A DNA stretch of 20,000 bases from Prorocentrum cordatum (GCA_963575745.1 CAUYUJ010005602.1:1-20000), one strand, 5' to 3'. Positions 1 through 9,126 are shown, numbered from the stretch's first letter. Made by a program: numbers and translations. The notes: generated by a model from the letters alone, not told the origin.

Positions 1-35
1 GAAGAGAGAAGGTGAAGGGGGGGGGCGGGGTCATG

Positions 36-152
36 ACCATCCCCATCCCCGTCGCCATCACCATCGTCACAGTGCCATCATCATCATTATTATCATCATC
101 ATCAGCAGCAGCAGCATCATCATCATCGTCGTCGTCGTCATCGCCATCATCG

Positions 153-187
<35 letters not shown>

Positions 188-215
188 GTCATCATCATCA
201 TCATCATCCGCAGCG
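36..215. repeat. CAT/ATC trinucleotide microsatellite
   Basis: This is a run of CAT/ATC triplets with interspersed CGT and CAG triplets, densest from about 74 to 208. Any frame through it translates as poly-Ser, poly-Ile/His or (minus strand) poly-Met, so open frames here are not genes. It abuts the truncated end of the minus-strand LINE fragment, which is where the RT homology is lost. Confidence 0.93.
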
Positions 216-235
216 CCGCGGATCGGCGGCGCTGG

Positions 236-965
236 CCGGAGGCCGCAACAATATTCCACGATTCTGGAGCACGCGTTTCCCCATCGAGTAAATCAGCAAA
301 CGCGTCCGAAATTGTATCAATCATGTCACGCCCGCCATCTTTGAACATCTCTGCCACTAGCCCATCTTCGGCGCACGCTCTGTGGCGTTTCAGTCTCTTT
401 ATGCACTGTTCTTTGTCCGTCTTCAAATCTTGCGCTGTGATTTTCTTCTGTTCTCTCTCCGTCTCTCCGAATGCCTCGCGAGGAGCAGTATAACAGGTGT
501 GATAAAAGGTAGCGAATATTGCAGCTATCCCATTCCGGGTTGACTTTGGTTTGCCCTCGTTGTCCTTGATGGTGGCGATGCGTTTGTTCTTCCTGAATCG
601 GGGGTGGACAGAACCCCCAACAGTGACACGTCGATTAGTGAATTGTCCGTTTTCGGTTTTCGAGAGGGCGCCGTGGTCGCTATTTTCCAGGCTTGCGCCC
701 GCCAGGTTTGGGCCTCAGGTCGTTTTCACTAAACCACGTTTTACTAAGGGGGGTTCTGTCCATCCCCGACTGAAATGCTTTTGGATCTGCGGCGATTTGC
801 TGGCAGCCTCTAGCTCGATCAGCTCATTCAACTGCTTGTTTGTTTTTTTCTGTCGCTTTTTGCCGCGCGGCGCGATGTAACCTAATGGCATTGGTCCGTC
901 TTTCTTCTTTGGTGGTTGTTCGAGATTATCGTGATCTTTATGTGTATTGTTTCGTGCCGCGCTCG
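236..965 (-). pseudogene. LINE (non-LTR retrotransposon) fragment: linker and start of reverse transcriptase
   Basis: Read on the minus strand, this encodes a basic linker (PPKKKDGPMPLGYIAPRGKK, then a Leu/Glu-rich helix) followed by the start of a LINE reverse transcriptase. The recognisable RT part is RACAEDGLVAEMFKDGG followed by DAFADLLDGETRAPESW, which matches the usual 'K..G.DGL..E.LK.GG... P..W' opening of LINE RTs. The frame is open from about 586 down to 250 and again above 775. A 172-bp MITE (598-769) interrupts it; skipping the MITE and one CTGAA copy joins the two halves in frame (…QIQKHF / RKNKRIATIKDNEG…). The palm motifs and everything 3' of them are absent, replaced by the microsatellite at 215. 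It is more AT-rich than element 1, which begins abruptly at 966. I infer it belongs to the same LINE copy as the pieces at 9127-10235 and 12236-12545. LINE assignment is firm; the subfamily is not known. Confidence 0.82.
598..769. mobile_element. 172-bp MITE with terminal inverted repeats and a 5-bp target duplication
   Basis: The two ends are inverted copies: 598-618 and the reverse complement of 749-769 share TCGGGG, one mismatch, then TGGACAGAACCCCC (20 of 21 bases). A weaker inverted match continues inward to 642 and 725 and includes the symmetric pair TTAGTGAA (635-642) and TTCACTAA (725-732), so each arm is about 45 bp. The direct repeat CTGAA flanks it exactly (593-597 and 770-774). 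It has no coding capacity. Size, inverted ends and duplication fit a non-autonomous DNA transposon. The superfamily is not identified; a 5-bp duplication with this terminus does not point clearly to one I recognise. It sits inside the LINE fragment. Confidence 0.88.
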
Positions 966-974
966 CCCCCCAGT
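966..974 (+). repeat. Probable left inverted terminus of element 1
   Basis: CCCCCCAGT here is the exact inverted partner of ACTGGGGGG at 9118-9126. Further inward the two ends share only partial similarity (a CGACGC core and a TTTGT). It coincides with the drop from GC-rich element sequence to LINE sequence on the left. Confidence 0.5.
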
Positions 975-1090
975 CTACTTGCGACGCGTGCCGCCTCGTC
1001 CGAAGCTTTGTGCTTGCAGGTGCGCCATGGGCGCGCCCCCGCTTGGCCTCCCTCGCGCGCCGCCAGCGCGGCCCAGGTGATGCGGCGCTG

Positions 1091-3719
1091 ATGGCGGCGG
1101 CGGCCCCTGGCGCGGGCCGAGGCCGAGGCGGGGCGCCTGGGGCAGGCGCGGCGGGCGCGGGCGGCTTCCTGGCGCTGCAAGCGGGGGCCGCAGCGGCGCT
1201 GCCTGCGCCTCCTGCGGGGGTCGGCCGCGGTCCAGGCGCGGGCCGAGGCAGGGCGAAGACGAAGGCCAAGGCCATCGGACGTGGGCTGGATCACCTCCCG
1301 CTGGAGGCGCGGCCGCAGTGGCTGGGGGTGCTGCAGTGGCCACCCCTGCCGGAGGCGGCGGAGCGGCAGCCGCTGGAGGCGCTGCTGGGGGCGCTCGCAG
1401 GCGCGGTGGAGCTCGATGGGGGCGGCGCTGGAGCGGCCGCCGCGGCAGGGGCTGCTGCAGGAGGTGTGCCCGCGGGAGGGGCCGCAGGCGGTCCGCCCGT
1501 GGCTGGCGCTGTCGGGCCCTTGGGAGGCTTGGTGCCCGTCGCAGGTGCTGCAGGGCCCCCTGCTGGCCTCGGAGTCGCCGCCGCTGGAGCTGCGTGGGCT
1601 CCAGGGCCGCCGCCTGCCGCTGCCCTCGGGGCCCCTGGCGGAGCTGCAGGGCTCGGAGGGCTCGTGCCACCAGGCCCTGGCGGTGGCGCGGCCGCTGTCG
1701 TGGGTCACGGCGCCCCCGCGGGCGGAGCAGCTGCAGGCTCCGTGCCAGGTCTCCCCCCCTGGCGCTTTGGGCATCGGGGGCGTTGGCGGCGCTGGGGCCT
1801 GGCCGCTCCCAGGAGGGGGCCCCCTGGGGGGAGGTGCCGCGAGGGGCGCCCCTGGGGGAGGCGGCTTGCTGGGCTGTGTGCCGGCTGTGGGCGCGGGGGC
1901 CGCTGGAGGCCCTGGGGGCTGCGATCTTGCGGCCCCGCCGGGAGGGGCAGGGCCGTGGGTGCACGGCCCGTCTTCGCCATGGGCCTATCAGCGCTTAGGC
2001 CTCGCTCCAGGATGCGTGCTGGAGGGCGTGGCGCTGGGCAACTTCGGGGGCGCGGCTGGAACTGCCCTCTTTCAGGTGCAGAGTGTGTGGCCTGGCGACG
2101 GCATGGGCTGCTTCGTGGAGGCGGCGTTCGCGGGCTGCAGCAGCGCGTCCCTGCGGCCCATGCTGGCTGGTAGTTTCGCCAGCTTGGGAGGCGCAGTGCT
2201 GCATCTGTGCGCGCAGCAAGCGGGCGTGTGTGCTGGCCTAGTCCAGTGGCCTCAGAGGTCGGTGCTGCACGTGGAAACCTACCGCATGCGTTCGCCCAGC
2301 AGCTTGACAGAGGCCTGGGTTCAGCAGCCTGGCGGAGCGAATCCTGGGGCTGCGGCGGGCGCGCCTGCTGCTGCTCTGCCTGGTGCTCTCCCCTTCGATC
2401 CTGGAGGTCCTGCGGCTCAGCCCGCGCCCGCGGATCTGCAGAAGAAGATCGCGGAGCTCAAGAGACGCCTGCATCAGAAGCGGAACATCGGCGAGACGTT
2501 GACGGGCCGCGCCGAGGCTACTCTGGCAGGGGGCAAACGCAGACGCCACGGCCGTCGTCGACGCCGTGGCGGTTCAGGTGGTAGCAGCTCCGAGGACTCG
2601 CTTTTTGACGGCGCCCCGCGCCTCGAACCAGGCCGCAGGATTGCGCATCTAGCTCGGGTACCTGGCGCGTTACTCTCCAGCGGGATTGAACATATCAAGA
2701 AGTATCTTGCGCGGCGTGGGGGGGCGGACAGTCAAGGAAGCCTGGGCGAGCTTGCGGCATCAGTGGTGCAGTGCATCACCAGCGTCTGGCACGGTCACCA
2801 TCCTCAGAGCGACATGGGAGTCAGGGGCGTGCGCGACATGAGGACAGTCGGCGAATGCCTCGACGCTCTGCTGCGAGGCGAGCTGGACCATCTCGGAGAT
2901 CTCATCATGCAGAGGCTGAAGGCGATCGAGCAGGCCACGAGGGGCGGACGCTGGCAGGTGGCGCAGCACCCCGAGCTTTGCGACGACCTGGGAGTGGGGC
3001 TCGCGAGGCAGGAGGAGGTGCACGACGCGGCGAGCAAGCGCAGGAGGATGCACGGCCTAGCGGAGAGCGTGGCCAAGGCCAAGAAGGGTGGCGGCAACGT
3101 TGGATAGTGGTCAGGCCGAGAGGGGAGTGGACAGTCCAGGACACCCCCCTCTCAAAGGCCAGCAGCCGCAGCCCCTGGCAAGAACCAGAACCATAACGGC
3201 CCCCAGAAGGTCTCCTCCTTGCTTACCCGCGAGAAGGTTTCGAGGAAGTCACGCTGGCGCGCGGAGAAGCGGCGAGCAGCAGCCGCCACCGCGGCAGCTG
3301 GCGCCACCCCCGCGAGCCCAGGCGCCGCCACAGGAAGGCCAGCGCAGCCGGGCGCGCCGCCTGCAGCGCCGCCCCCTGCCGCCGCAGCGCCGGGATCACC
3401 GCGCGGGATTCCCCGCGGCGGAGTCAGCCCAGGTCCCGACAGGCGGCCGATCCTTCGCCCACCGCAGCAGGGCGATGCCAGGCCGCCGTCGCCAGCACGA
3501 CGAGTTCACTTCGCGGAGGACACGGAGAGACGAGCGAGCTCGAGGTCGCCGATGCGGAGATCGAACCAGAGCCCACCGGGGAACCCCCAGGGCGGCAAGA
3601 TCATGAAGTTCAAGGGCCGAGGCAAGGGCAAGCCAGGCAAGGGCGAACCTGGGAAACGTCTCGGCAAGGGGAAGTCGCAGAAGTCGAAGGGCAAGCCGAA
3701 GGGCAAGGACCATCGGTGA
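1091..3719 (+). pseudogene. gag-like protein of element 1 (one frameshift, one in-frame stop)
   Basis: The structural, nucleic-acid-binding protein of the YR retrotransposon. The start is taken at the ATG at 1091, opening MAAAAPGAGRGRG. An Ala/Gly/Pro-rich N-terminal region includes the conserved-looking block LDHLPLEARPQWLGVLQWPP (about 1290-1350). The frame then shifts at the seven-C run 1753-1759 and continues through a Gly-rich stretch, the segment VLHLCAQQAGVCAG (about 2190-2240), a Lys/Arg-rich coiled region (LQKKIAELKRRLHQKRN, about 2435-2485) and a helical region to 3104. A TAG at 3105-3107 interrupts it, but the same frame stays open to the TGA at 3717. The C-terminus is a basic Gly/Lys tail (GRGKGKPGKGEPGKRLGKGK and on), presumably binding RNA or cDNA in place of a zinc knuckle, which I do not see. 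The stop overlaps the pol frame. Assignment rests on position and composition rather than a strong family motif. Confidence 0.7.
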
Positions 3720-5309
3720 GCCCGTGCGATGTGATCGAGGTGAACTCCAGCGAGGGCGAGTCTGGCAGGTCTACCATCATGGATGCCGATTCCCTCGAGG
3801 AGCCCTCCCCCTCGTACTTTTCTAGCATGCATGACGTGGAGCATGACGTCCATCTGGGCGCAAAGGACGACTCCGTGAATTCAATACCTTGTTCATCGGT
3901 CCTTGTCTCTGGCTCGCCGCTGGAGCTCTTTGGGGCTTGTTTACTGCGAGAGATTAGCCATGCGTTACACCGGACCCTGACACGTACACCCGATGGTTCA
4001 GAAGACGGCGTTCACCTGGCCCCTCAACGTTTACCCGATGTCACAGACGCGGCCCCAGCTCTGCCTCCTCATAACCGTCGGAGCTTCCGAGACGAACTTG
4101 ACAGTGCCCCTGATCTTTCTGATGGTTCACGACGCTCACCACCGAACGGTCGGCGAGAAAGGCGAGATCTGCTCCCTCTCCCGATCGTGTTCAACGTTTG
4201 GGCCGCTCCTCTGGATCGTGGAGATCGTACATCGGAGAGCGGCTTGCTGGCCGAGGGCACGGAGGCTGAGCTGAGCTGGGTGCGCGCCATCGTGACGGGC
4301 CTCAACTGCCACCTACGCGCGGAGCTGGTCGGCCGCCCCTGAGGCGCCACCGAGTGCCGTGCAGCGTCAGGCGCTGGGCAACTTGCTGTGCGAAGTTCGA
4401 GTTTTCTGTGATCAGTGCTCGGGGCCGATGCCCATCGTGGATTGGGAGTCGGAGTTGACCGCGGCGGCCACCTCCTATGATGGCGAGGAGATGTTCCCAG
4501 CCGAGCCGCTCGACAGGACGAGGTTGCTGGCAGCGCTGCCGCCGATCGATGCCTGCGCAGCGGTCAGAGCCGTAGACGTCACCGAGGTCTGGATCCAGGC
4601 GGCGCTGTCTGACCCCAGGCTCATCCTGAAGAACGTGGAGGAGATTGGAGACCTGCCTCCGACGCCCAAGGTTTGGGCTTCTACTTCAGAGTGGGAGCTG
4701 ATCGCGGGCGACCTCGTCACGCGTGGCATCCTGAAGCCCATTGAGTACGGCGAGATCGTGGAGGTTAGAGGCCAGAAAAACATGGGCGGCATGTTCGGCG
4801 TGAAGAAGGGCCCCCACGTGAAGGGCGAAGGTCCCCAGAGATTGGTGATGAACATAATCCAGTCTAACTACATTCAGCATACCATCGAAGGGGACATGCC
4901 GCTGCTCCCCCGCAGCGACAAGTGGAAGAGCATCGTGCTGCGCTCAGGGGAGGTCCTGCTCTGGAGCGCAGAGGACCTGAAATGTTGCTTCTACGTGTGC
5001 AGCCTGTGCGACGCCTGGCTGAAGTACATGGCCATCTCCAAGCCAGTGCGGCGCGCAGTTGTCGGTCTCCCTGGCGAGGGGCTGACATATCTGGCGGCCG
5101 CGGTGGTGCCTATTGGCTGGATCTCGGCGACCGGAGTCATTCAACACATCCATCGCCGTCTGCTTCGATCGTGGCACCCTCTTCTTCAACAGCTGGCTGC
5201 TTGCGAGGAGCTTCGCAAGGATGCTCCCATGCCTCCTGCGCGTCGGGGTTCCCTTGGCGGCGGAGCTGTGACCCCGGTTTGGGGTCAGGTTGGCGAAACC
5301 TACGACGAC

Positions 5310-5565
5310 GGCAAGCCCGGGATCTACATCGGCCGCGGCTCGTCAAAGCTGAACCTGAAGGCGTCCGCCTGGGGCAGCCCGTGCCGCATGAGTGAGGGCT
5401 GGTCACGCCGAGAGGTGGTCGCCTTGTTCGAGCGATACCTGCGCGAGAACCCTCAGCTGCTGAGGGATTTGGTATCTCTGAGCGGCGGCCGCCTTCTTTG
5501 CCACTGCGAGGGTTCGCAGGCTTGCCACGGTGACGTGCTGATCAAGGCGTGGAATGACATATTCG
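5310..5565 (+). other. DUF4326-like domain inserted in the RT between motifs B and C
   Basis: Residues about 318-402 of the frame beginning at 4359 read PGIYIGRGSS, then WGSPCRM, then SRREVVALFERYLRENPQLL, then GGRLLCHCEGSQACHGDVL. This follows the pattern I know for DUF4326: VYIGR, WGNPF, a helix SREEVIEKYREYL, then RLLCWCKPxxCHGDVL. The Cys-rich CHC…CHGD ending is particularly telling. Its biochemical role is not known to me. It lies 63 residues after motif B and ends about 11 residues before the YIDN motif C, in a single unbroken frame with both, so it is part of the translated RT rather than a separate gene. Confidence 0.72.
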
Positions 5566-6206
5566 GCTCGAAGTCGGCGTGGCGCGCGTGGCAGGTCTAC
5601 ATCGACAACCTTGACGTGCTCGAGATCACCGACTGGTGGCAGGCGAACCAGCTCCAGGAGGAGGGCGTGAGCGAGCTGGCCCAGGTGGCGAGAGAGAGAG
5701 GTACAGGAGCTTTTGGGGTGCCTCGGAGTGAGAGCAAGGCCGTCATCAGGGAGATGAAGTCGCAGTCTTTGGAGGAGGCGATCGACGGTGCTCAGGGCAC
5801 CATCGGGCCCCCCGCCCAGTTCGTGCAGCGGTTGGTCTCTCTCACCATCGAGACGCTTAAGAGAAGGTCCGTCACGCAGAAGTGGATGCAGATCTTGGCG
5901 GGCCGCTGGGTGCGTTGCCTACTCTTCAGGAGGGAAGCGATGATGTGCTTCACCGAGCTGTGGCGGTTCCTAGTCCGCATCAAGGGCCAGGCTCCTCTGC
6001 CTGCCAAGGTCCGCGAGGAGCTCATCGCGGCGCTTGCGCTGCTGCCACTGCTGCGCTGCGACCTGCGCGTGCCCATCAGCGGCCTGGTGACGGTGTCGGA
6101 CGCCAGCGTGCAGCGGGGCGCAGTCTGCCGCTCCGTTCTTCTTCGGCGAGATGGAGTCGCAGCGGCGCGAGCAGCGAGCAGGAGGCTCGTGACGGACTTT
6201 CGCGAC

Positions 6207-7265
6207 GAAGTGGTGCTGGTGTCCCTCTTCGATGGGATAGGAGGAGCTCGCAGGGCCTTGGGCCTCTTAGGTCTCACCCCGGCGTTGTTCGTGTCTGCGG
6301 AGATCGATGCCGAGGCGAGGCGGGTGACCACGTACGCGTGGCCCGAGGTGCTGGAGGTTGGCGACGTGCAGTCCTTCGGGTACGCTGAGGCGATGGCGAT
6401 CAGGGACCGCGTGCCCCGCGTCAAGTGGACCCCCCTCATCGGCGGGAGCCCGTGCACCGACCTCGCGCGCATCAACGTGGAGCGCGTCGGGCTTCAGGGG
6501 AGGCGTTCTAAGCTGTTCTTTGAGATTACACGCATTCGCCTGCTCTTGGAGGAGGTGCTGGGCGAGTTCTGCCGACTCTTGACCTCGGTCGAGAACGTGG
6601 CTTCGATGGACACCGAGCCGCGCAACGTTATGAGCGAGCACCTCGGTCACAAGCCAGTTCGTGTCGAAACTGGCTGCATCACGCACTGCTATCGCGACCG
6701 ATTACTGGATCGACGAGAACCTGCTGTGCGAGTGGCAGGGTGGCGTCTCCTTCTCCGACGGCGTCAAGATGATCCATGTGCCTGGGGGTCCTGGGCCGGT
6801 GAGGCGCTGGCTGAGCCAGGATCTCAAGTGGGCGGGAAACGCGGATGAGCAGTTTCGGTTGCCAGCGTTTTTGCGATGTATCCCTCGGCGCGCACCTGGG
6901 AAGTTTCCCGCTGGACTGCAACGTTGCTCTGAGGAGGAACTTCAGAGATGGCGAGATTTCGAGTACTGCTACGCGCCATACCAGTTTAAGAACGAGAACT
7001 GCATCGAGGAGCCCAGCAGCGTGTTCAGACCATCCAACAGCGTGGACAGAGAGCTGCTTCTCGATTTCCTGCCGGGGCACACCATCACGGCTCGGGTCAC
7101 CATGGCCGGAAAGCTGGAGAAGCACGAGCTGGAGGCGACTCGTTGCTCCCTGTTGGGCAACAGCTTCCAGTGCTTGGTGGTGGCGTGGATCCTGTCGCAT
7201 TGGGGTGTGAAGTTTGGGTACCTGGACACCGTTCCCTCGGTGGTTGAGATGCGCGACTTGGGTGG
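6207..7265 (+). other. DNMT3-like C5-cytosine DNA methyltransferase domain (one frameshift)
   Basis: The domain would transfer methyl from S-adenosylmethionine to cytosine C5. Motif I is VVLVSLFDGIGGARRALGLL (from 6210); the acidic residue of motif II is in VSAEIDAEARRV; motif IV is IGGSPCTDLARINVERVG with catalytic Cys at 6453-6455; motif VI is SVENVASMD (Glu at 6591). After a one-base frameshift near 6702, RDR/YWIDENLL resembles motif VIII. The target-recognition region follows, then GHTITARVTMAGKLEKHE and motif X LLGNSFQCLVVAWIL (7150-7194). The SPC(N/T)DL form of motif IV resembles DNMT3 rather than DNMT1 or Dcm. All catalytic motifs are present, so the domain was intact recently. Retrotransposon-borne C5 methyltransferases have been reported in Symbiodinium-type dinoflagellates; this one belongs to that general phenomenon. 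Confidence 0.88.
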
Positions 7266-7499
7266 AGGCGCCACGATCGAGGATGCCTCGACGACGTCGG
7301 GCACGATGGGGGCGTGTCTATCAGGCAGCGCAACCTGGAGGAGCCGGACGCAGCGCTGGACACGAGCATCGTGATAGTGGAGGAGTTGGCGCGTCGGGCC
7401 GAGGCGCGTGGCAGCGACATCAGGTTGGACACCTTCGAAGCGATGCGGCCAGATCTGTGGCCCAGGAGGCCGATCAGCGTGGCCCGCTGGACCTGGCGC

Positions 7500-7795
7500 G
7501 CAACCGCCATCTGGGAGTAGAAGAGACCCTCGCGTATCACGGACCTCGAGGTGCTGGCGACGCTGGGGGCTCTCAGATGGAGATTTCGTTCCTCTCATCA
7601 CTTGCGTACGCGATTCTGTCACTTGATGGACTCTCAGGCAGGTTTGGGCGTGATCACTCGTGGTCGCTCATCCTCTTATCTACTGCATACTTCAGTTCGA
7701 CGTATTGGTGGTCTGATCTTGGCTGCTCTAGCTCGCCCCGCGCATGGTTGCGCAGAGACCGACCGCAACCCCGCCGATAATCCATCGCGGGCGGC
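7500..7795 (+). other. C-terminal half of RNase H of element 1
   Basis: In the frame of 7551 the sequence reads DLEVLATLGALRWRFRS, then HLMDSQAGLGVITRGRSSS, then a helix (RRIGGLILAALARP) and NPADNPSR. These carry the Glu, second Asp and final Asp of an RNase H active site. The first Asp is at 6099, 5' of the methyltransferase. A TAG at 7518-7520 precedes this half. The equivalent half in element 2 (AEGLA, LVDD, NLPDAPSR) is contiguous with its first Asp, which supports the split reading. Confidence 0.75.
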
Positions 7796-8691
7796 GGTTA
7801 GGTCCGCGCGGCCGCCAGATGCCAGTGCGAGGACCTCGGCGCGTGCGAGCGGCAGCAGATCAGGCCACACGTCGACACCTTCGAGCTGCAGTGGGGCGCC
7901 TCTCTCACAATCTGGTGCAGCCCCGAACGCTCGATCTTTACCACAATGCAGTTAGACAGTTTTCAGATGGGGTTGCAAGCCGAGGCTTGACCTGGACGGG
8001 TGCTTCAGATCACGTTGACAAGCTTGACCTACTCGTGGCCGAGTGGATCGAGTGGCTCTGGACCGAGGGCCACCCGCAAGGCCTGGCGGGCAACGCCTTG
8101 TCGGCAGTTCAGTTCTTCCTGCGGAAGAAGCGCATCCTGCCAGCCTCTTGGCGACTGCTACGAGCCTGGCAGAACCTCGAGCTGCCGCAGCGCGTCCTGC
8201 CGTTGCCCGAAGTGGTCCTGCTGGCGATGGCGGCCGCGGCGAGAGGCTGGGGCCGCAATGACGTCGCAGCGCTGCTCGTGCTGGGCTTCGCAGGCTTCCT
8301 TAGGACCGCCGAGATGCTGACGCTGCGCCGGAGGCAGATAGCTATCGACGAGGCTCGCGCCAAAATAGTGATCATCTTTCCGATCACAAGAAGTGGCTTG
8401 CGATTCCATCGGCGAGAGTCAGTTGTGATTGATGACCCGTCAGTTGTGCAGCTCGCCAGTTTCTTGCTTCGCCATCTGAGTCCTGATGCTCTCATACTCA
8501 ACTCGAGCATCAGTGATTTTCGTGAGAAATTTGAGCAGTTGTGCGCTGCCCTCGAATGCCAGCAGTTTCAGTTCCGTCTTTACAGTCTTCGACGAGGGGG
8601 GGCCACATCGTATTTTGTGATAACTCGTAATGTGCCTGCCACCTGTGAGAAGGGGAGATGGCAGGATTTGGCCACTGCTCTATACACATAG
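7744..8691 (+). CDS. Tyrosine recombinase of element 1
   Basis: This integrates the circular cDNA of the element by YR-type strand exchange. The frame is open from 7744, but the domain itself probably starts near 7860 (SHNLVQPRTLDLYHNAVRQF, an N-terminal core-binding helix); the stretch before that overlaps the RNase H end in another frame. The catalytic region shows LVLGFAGFLRTAEMLTLRRR with the first Arg at 8302-8304, YSLRRGGATSYF with the second Arg at 8590-8592 (Tyr in place of the usual His of HxxR), GRW at 8653-8661, and the likely nucleophile Tyr in ALYT at 8683-8685, two codons before the TAG. The domain itself has no frameshift, so this may be the only intact protein of the element. 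Length after the core start is about 275 residues, reasonable for the family. An upstream ATG in this frame is unlikely to be used if it is expressed as part of pol. Confidence 0.82.
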   Translation: MVAQRPTATPPIIHRGRRLGPRGRQMPVRGPRRVRAAADQATRRHLRAAVGRLSHNLVQPRTLDLYHNAVRQFSDGVASRGLTWTGASDHVDKLDLLVAEWIEWLWTEGHPQGLAGNALSAVQFFLRKKRILPASWRLLRAWQNLELPQRVLPLPEVVLLAMAAAARGWGRNDVAALLVLGFAGFLRTAEMLTLRRRQIAIDEARAKIVIIFPITRSGLRFHRRESVVIDDPSVVQLASFLLRHLSPDALILNSSISDFREKFEQLCAALECQQFQFRLYSLRRGGATSYFVITRNVPATCEKGRWQDLATALYT

Positions 8692-9126
8692 CAGAAGGTC
8701 AGCAGGCCCTTTCATAAATGCAGTTCTCGCCATCAACGACTGTATTATCTTGGCAGTCTGCTGGCCTACGATGTGGCCAGAACTTTTCGGCGCAGCCAGA
8801 GAGGGAGTCGTGGAAGAGCGTTCTTGGGAGTGTCGTTGCCCTCTCAGTCGCGCCTTGCCTCGCCCAGCGCCTTTCTTCCCTTCGGGCTGCTGGCGGCCCT
8901 TCTCCGGTCTCGTTTTGGTGTCCCGTGGGGGGTTCCTGGATTCAAAGGCCTCCGAGGGCCCTGCCTCGGGTTCCGGGGGGAAAAACGGCCGCTCGGGGCT
9001 GGCGGCGCTGGCGAGAGGCAAGACGGGGCAGGAAGTTCAGTGGAACTCTTCTGCTCCGTTTTCTGCCCGAGAGGCCACCGCTCTGTGACAAACCTCTGGT
9101 GAGCGTCGGCTAAAAGAACTGGGGGG
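8692..9126 (+). other. 3' non-coding tail of element 1
   Basis: About 435 bases between the recombinase stop and the inverted right edge. Short open frames exist on both strands but none shows a recognisable domain. It includes G/C-rich runs (CGTGGGGGGTTCC near 8925 and CCGGGGGGAAAAACGG near 8976) and presumably holds the internal sequences needed for YR-element replication. I see no poly-A and no LTR. Confidence 0.55.
9118..9126 (-). repeat. Probable right inverted terminus of element 1
   Basis: ACTGGGGGG is the exact inverted match of CCCCCCAGT at 966-974. LINE-type linker coding on the minus strand (QLLRKERD) begins just outside, near 9145. Confidence 0.5.

Larger units (their letters stand above)
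3716..7800 (+). pseudogene. pol polyprotein of element 1: RT, split RNase H and C5-cytosine methyltransferase
   Basis: This copies element RNA into DNA and carries a DNA-modifying domain. It opens in the -1 frame relative to gag at a GTG that overlaps the gag TGA, runs to 4340, then shifts at CCCC (4336-4339) and stays open to 6848. RT signatures: LVMNIIQSN (about 4842); motif A region WSAEDLKCCFY with Asp at 4974; motif B VVPIGWISATGVIQHIHRRL (5103-5162); a DUF4326-like insert (5310-5565); motif C as YIDN at 5598-5609 instead of YxDD; then GAFGVPRSESKAV. The first RNase H strand is VTVSDASVQRGAVC (Asp at 6099). The methyltransferase follows (6207-7265, frameshift near 6702). The remaining RNase H comes after a further frameshift (near 7310) and a TAG (7518-7520): Glu at 7548, MDSQ at 7626, NPADNPSR at 7767-7790. 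The frame crosses into the recombinase near 7800. Domain calls are strong; the copy is clearly inactive unless some indels are sequencing errors. Confidence 0.85.
966..9126 (+). mobile_element. Element 1: DIRS-like tyrosine-recombinase retrotransposon, decayed
   Basis: Gene order on the plus strand is gag, RT with split RNase H and a C5-cytosine methyltransferase, then tyrosine recombinase. That is the arrangement of DIRS-like elements; no DDE integrase, protease or LTR was seen. The left edge CCCCCCAGT (966-974) and right edge ACTGGGGGG (9118-9126) are inverted copies, with weaker similarity further in. Composition changes sharply at both edges: very GC-rich inside, moderate LINE sequence outside. 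No target duplication was found, which suits YR elements. Inactivating changes include one stop (3105) and one C-run frameshift in gag, and frameshifts near 4340, 6702 and 7310 plus a stop at 7518 in pol. Exact ends are inferred; the coding identity is firm. Confidence 0.8.

Noticed and set aside
938-1964. Large Arg/Pro/Ala-rich minus-strand open frames opposite gag of element 1
   Set aside because: These are shadows of GC-rich coding on the plus strand; composition only, no motif.
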